Of a stretch of 64,000 nucleotides of DNA, positions 61,184 to 64,000 are shown piece by piece. The stretch covers positions 62,001 through 126,000 of the forward strand of contig JAFQEO010000035.1 in the NCBI GenBank assembly GCA_017399005.1. The letters run 5' to 3'. The notes below the pieces were generated by a model that was given only the letters and a program-made list of their open reading frames with translations, did no database searches and was not told the DNA's origin. The DNA comes from Peptococcaceae bacterium (GTDB taxonomy: Bacteria; Bacillota; Peptococcia; Peptococcales; Peptococcaceae). The first letter of the stretch is position 1; each line of letters begins with the position of its first letter. The position numbers and the translations under genes are program-made.

Positions 61184-62056
61184 ATGGGATTTTTAGACAG
61201 AGCAATTAAAAAAGGCATCAGTGAAGGCGTAGGAAAAGCGGTTGGCGATGCTATCAGCAAAACCATCGAGCCAAAAGCAACAGAGTTTGCGAATCAGGCA
61301 GCACAGAAAATGAATCAGGCTGCCGATAACACTGCAAACCAGATGAACACACAGACAGCACAGAAACCACAAGGGCTGAGCAATCTGGAAAACGCTTTCG
61401 CAAATTTAGAAAAAGCGGCGCAGGGCTATGTTACAAAGCTAAGTGAAAACATTAAAGTTTGTCCATCCTGCGGGCGGCCTTGCGAAGCAGCACAGGAGTT
61501 CTGCCCGGAATGCGGTGCTGAACTGCCGAAGGAAACCATGGCGCAGAGTGCAGTTTGTCCAAACTGCCAGAAACAGAATCCTCTTGGCACAAAATTCTGT
61601 CAGGACTGCGGCACCAAATTGCCGATAGCTGTACAGGAGGAACAGGCCGCAGCGCAGAAAAACGAAGCCGTTATGGCTGAGTGGGATACAAAGCTGGGAG
61701 CCTATCCAAAATGGAATTGTGGAGGTACCGGTTTTTACATTGAGGACGATGGCGGTTATTACAGATTTGGCGCTGAATTTAAAAATAACAGCGCAGCCGC
61801 ACAGAATGCCGTAGTACAGTATCAGCAGATTCTGATGCAGAACGGTTTTGCACCGGCCGGGCAGTATCCAAGCCAGGAGCATTTATATAAAATGATAAAC
61901 GGCACCTGCTATCATGTAGATTTAGAACATTGCTTCGATGGCGGAAGCGAGAGCCCGGTAATCTACTTTAATATCGGGGAACCAACCGTCGGCTATCACT
62001 ATGTGAAACCAGAACCGAAAAAACCGGCAGGTCTGAAAGATTTGTTTAAATTCTAG
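61184..62056 (+). CDS. Double zinc-ribbon protein with unknown C-terminal domain
   Basis: A 290-residue protein. The N-terminus (1-90) is an Ala/Gln/Asn-rich, probably helical and amphipathic stretch. Two zinc ribbons follow: Cys93/96/107/110 (CPSCGRPC...CPECG) and Cys125/128/139/142 (CPNCQ...FCQDCG). The C-terminal ~130 residues (from WDTKLGAYPKWN) are of unknown type. No signal peptide or clear membrane segment is present. AGGAGG precedes ATG by 7 bases. Its position between the small LuxR gene and the lipoproteins suggests a shared cell-surface or stress function, though that is inference. Confidence 0.75.
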   Translation: MGFLDRAIKKGISEGVGKAVGDAISKTIEPKATEFANQAAQKMNQAADNTANQMNTQTAQKPQGLSNLENAFANLEKAAQGYVTKLSENIKVCPSCGRPCEAAQEFCPECGAELPKETMAQSAVCPNCQKQNPLGTKFCQDCGTKLPIAVQEEQAAAQKNEAVMAEWDTKLGAYPKWNCGGTGFYIEDDGGYYRFGAEFKNNSAAAQNAVVQYQQILMQNGFAPAGQYPSQEHLYKMINGTCYHVDLEHCFDGGSESPVIYFNIGEPTVGYHYVKPEPKKPAGLKDLFKF

Positions 62057-62100
62057 CAAGCAATGAAACAAATAATACAAAAATTTGCGTAAAGCGCACA

Positions 62101-62237
62101 AAAGGAGAACGAGTGTATGAAAAAGTGGTTATCAATCTTACTGGTGTTTATGATGATGTTTACCTTAACAGCCTGTGGTGGCGGCGGTGGAGAAGCTGAC
62201 CAGCAGGAGGCAAACAATAATGAAGCTGTGGAACAGC
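62101..62237 (+). repeat. Lipoprotein 5' cassette, copy 1
   Basis: The ribosome site, signal peptide and spacer region of the first lipoprotein gene is nearly identical to 63610-63743: by eye about four or five base changes and one 3-base indel. The middle lipoprotein gene (63044-63180) has a more diverged copy. Confidence 0.85.
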
Positions 62238-63019
62238 CAGCGGATGAGAACGCACCGGTAAGCAGTATCAGCTTAGCAGCTGATAAAGGCTCTTACTGGA
62301 GTATGGATGCCGCGGACGCTCAGGAACTACTTGTTTCTATGGGTTTACCGGAATATCCAGACGGCGAGATTATCTATGGCAGTCAGTTTGAATCGGACAA
62401 CAGCGGTACCATTTATATCAATAATACAAGCCTAGATGCGTGCGTAAGCTATTGTGAATCCATTGCGAATGTATCTCCTGCTTATGCAGAGAGCAATTCC
62501 AACGGCGAGTACCTCAAATATGAGTTTGCAAACGATAACTACGAGTTTGTAGTGAAATACTTTGCAGCAGCGCAGGAACGTTCTTACAAACGCAATGGCG
62601 AGCCGGTAAAAGACACCTGGCAGGCTGAAATTGACTTTACACCAGTTGTAAATGATGAGCCAGCCGGTTCGGCAATTGCAGACGGATGGGAAATCCCGGA
62701 ATATCCATACGGTGAAGTTGTTTATACCGAATACGATGAAAACGGCGCAGTTGTTTCTCTGTACATCAATAATACAACCGTTGAAGAATGTCACGAATAC
62801 TGCATTGATGTAGAGAATAAAGGCTTTATGGAAGTAACAAACAATGATATTCATGTAGATTCCGACGGATTAGGCAACTATATGCATTACATTGCAATGC
62901 ATCCATCCAGCTATATCAATTATGAAATCAGCTATGAATATGATGGAATGGAACATACCGTAGCAACTCCAGACGGCGAAGTTCCGTATCAGTTGGTAAT
63001 CAGCAACAGAGGGAAATAA
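62117..63019 (+). CDS. Lipoprotein with two related C-terminal domains
   Basis: A 300-residue lipoprotein. A signal peptide of 19 residues ends at LTAC, with Cys20 as the lipid site, followed by a Gly run and a polar spacer (DQQEANNNEAVEQ). The rest contains an internal duplication: LPEYPDGEIIYGSQFE with IYINNTSLDACVSYC (79-113) matches IPEYPYGEVVYTEYDE with LYINNTTVEECHEYC (193-229). Each repeat has a C-x3-C pair. I know no function for the repeat. AAAGGAG precedes the ATG. It is probably in the outer surface of the cell membrane and part of the operon starting at 60855. Confidence 0.8.
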   Translation: MKKWLSILLVFMMMFTLTACGGGGGEADQQEANNNEAVEQPADENAPVSSISLAADKGSYWSMDAADAQELLVSMGLPEYPDGEIIYGSQFESDNSGTIYINNTSLDACVSYCESIANVSPAYAESNSNGEYLKYEFANDNYEFVVKYFAAAQERSYKRNGEPVKDTWQAEIDFTPVVNDEPAGSAIADGWEIPEYPYGEVVYTEYDENGAVVSLYINNTTVEECHEYCIDVENKGFMEVTNNDIHVDSDGLGNYMHYIAMHPSSYINYEISYEYDGMEHTVATPDGEVPYQLVISNRGK

Positions 63020-63057
63020 GAGTCAGACAGATAAGCGAATAAAAGGAGGACAACACT

Positions 63058-63582
63058 ATGACAATGAAGAAATCGTTATCGATGTTACTGGTGCTGATGA
63101 TGGTATTCTCCTTAACCGCCTGTGGCGGAAACAACGCCGACCAGCAGGAAGCAAATAATAACGAGGCAGTGGAACAGCAGCCTGTAGCAAGTGAACAGGA
63201 CTACGATAATGTGGGGTTCACAAAAGCGCAGCGTCAGGTGATTGCGGAAGAGATCGGCATCACCACCGAGGGTGAAAAAGTGGTGTTCATGTATGAAGTA
63301 GAAGAAGGCGATGAGGTTATCTACTTTGACGTATACGATGAATTCACTGGAACAAGCTCCCGCTATACCGACTATCGCTTCTGCCTGAATGAAGAAGCAT
63401 ACGAAGGCGAACAGCACGACATGGTTGACAGCTATGAAGACCTGACCGAAGTAAAAGGCGACCTGTATCTGTACGGCAGTGAAGAAGCAGATTTCAGCTG
63501 GTCTGGCAGCTATGAAGATCTCGTTGCTTATTATGATGAACGCTACAGACCTTACAATACGGACTATTTAATCGTTGAATAA
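63058..63582 (+). CDS. Lipoprotein of unknown function
   Basis: A 174-residue lipoprotein. Signal peptide MTMKKSLSMLLVLMMVFS with LTAC and lipid-site Cys22, followed by the same spacer DQQEANNNEAVEQ as its neighbours. The C-terminal part is acidic (rich in Glu, Asp, Tyr) and unlike the other two lipoproteins. GGAGG is 8 bases before ATG 63058. It belongs to the same tandem set, 38 bases after the previous stop. No domain is recognised. Confidence 0.8.
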   Translation: MTMKKSLSMLLVLMMVFSLTACGGNNADQQEANNNEAVEQQPVASEQDYDNVGFTKAQRQVIAEEIGITTEGEKVVFMYEVEEGDEVIYFDVYDEFTGTSSRYTDYRFCLNEEAYEGEQHDMVDSYEDLTEVKGDLYLYGSEEADFSWSGSYEDLVAYYDERYRPYNTDYLIVE

Positions 63583-63609
63583 CACAAAGATAATGTAAAT
63601 CGAGATACA

Positions 63610-63743
63610 AAAGGAGGACGAGTGTATGAAAAAGTGGTTATCAATCTTACTGGTGTTTATGATGATGTTTACCTTAACAGCCTGCGGTGGCGGCGGAGAA
63701 GCTAACCAGCAGGAAGCAAACAATAATGAAGCTGTGGAACAGC
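63610..63743 (+). repeat. Lipoprotein 5' cassette, copy 2
   Basis: Nearly identical to 62101-62237; it covers the ribosome site, signal peptide and spacer of the third lipoprotein gene. Confidence 0.85.
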
Positions 63744-64000
63744 AGCAGGAAGAGCAACAGCAGGAAGTGGAATTGAGTCCGTGGCTGAAAACCAAAACCG
63801 GTCAGTTCTACAGCCAGTTTAAAGACGGTAAGATGTATATGAAATACGAAACCGAATATGAGGGCATGGCTATGCAGATGATTTCTGCAACCAGCGGCGA
63901 TAAAACCTATTCGGAAACCCTGATTGACGGGCAGCGCACCGGCACAAGCCTGATGATTGGCGAAGATATGTACGCAATCGACCACGGCAGCAAAATGATT
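63626..64000 (+). CDS. Lipoprotein, partial at the window end
   Basis: The first 125 codons of a lipoprotein open to the window edge. The signal peptide is identical to that of the lipoprotein at 62117, with LTAC and Cys20, followed by NQQEANNNEAVEQ and a Gln/Glu-rich stretch. The visible mature part (LSPWLKTKTGQFYSQFKDG, MYMKYETEYEGMAMQMISAT) has no internal similarity to the first lipoprotein by eye. It resembles proteins with repeated Met/Tyr strands that fold as beta sheets, but no family is assigned. Confidence 0.8.
   Translation, partial: MKKWLSILLVFMMMFTLTACGGGGEANQQEANNNEAVEQQQEEQQQEVELSPWLKTKTGQFYSQFKDGKMYMKYETEYEGMAMQMISATSGDKTYSETLIDGQRTGTSLMIGEDMYAIDHGSKMI

Noticed and set aside
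1-64000. CRISPR arrays, tRNA/rRNA genes, insertion sequences or prophage
   Set aside because: I saw no regularly spaced repeats, no cloverleaf or rRNA sequence and no transposase, integrase or phage structural gene.

Overview
The window is a gene-dense bacterial chromosome segment from an anaerobic-looking member of the Bacillota. Supporting this are a PolC-type replicative polymerase, AddAB instead of RecBCD, MutS2 and MutS/MutL, the uppS-cdsA-dxr-rseP-ispG-proS-polC gene order, an Fe-S type PurF, strong GGAGG ribosome-binding sites and several TTG/GTG starts. The class Negativicutes is my best guess from gene order and the short PolC, but no gene here proves it. No rRNA, tRNA, CRISPR array, prophage or insertion sequence is visible.

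Layout. (1) 1-11400: nucleotide synthesis cluster purC-purB-guaA-pyrG-purF-carA-carB, preceded by a promoter that runs straight into a strong terminator hairpin; four of its enzymes take nitrogen from glutamine. (2) 11400-19320: accessory block with a divergent sodium-dependent transporter/LysR pair, a lone ADP-ribosylglycohydrolase, two unknown small proteins, a lactate-dehydrogenase-like protein with an N-terminal extension, a structured intergenic element, a flavodoxin-fold protein coupled to dihydrofolate reductase, and a small membrane protein with a GYG channel-like pore motif. (3) 19500-31620: isoprenoid/envelope and replication genes (uppS, cdsA, dxr, rseP, ispG, proS, mgtC-like, polC, CDF-like membrane protein). 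PolC lacks the proofreading exonuclease insert. (4) 31640-35240: SLC13-type anion transporter and a dicarboxylate-lactone-hydrolase-like amidohydrolase, divergent from a LysR regulator across a 16-bp perfect inverted repeat that carries both outward promoters' -35 boxes. (5) 35280-58800: ABC-F ATPase, double U32 protein, mutS2, a protein with a long charged tail, mutS-mutL-methyltransferase-miaA (overlapping genes), yifB (opposite strand), addB-addA. (6) 58900-64000: a 12-TM membrane LuxR regulator divergent from a small LuxR protein, a double zinc-ribbon protein and at least three lipoproteins with a near-identical N-terminal cassette; the last runs off the window.

The housekeeping clusters work as expected: nucleotide supply, undecaprenyl/lipid precursors, replication and repair. 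The most unusual parts are the LuxR/lipoprotein locus with paired TACCC-N4-GGGTA operators, the exonuclease-less PolC, the nested inverted repeats at 16831-16994 and the symmetric promoter/operator at 34112-34150.
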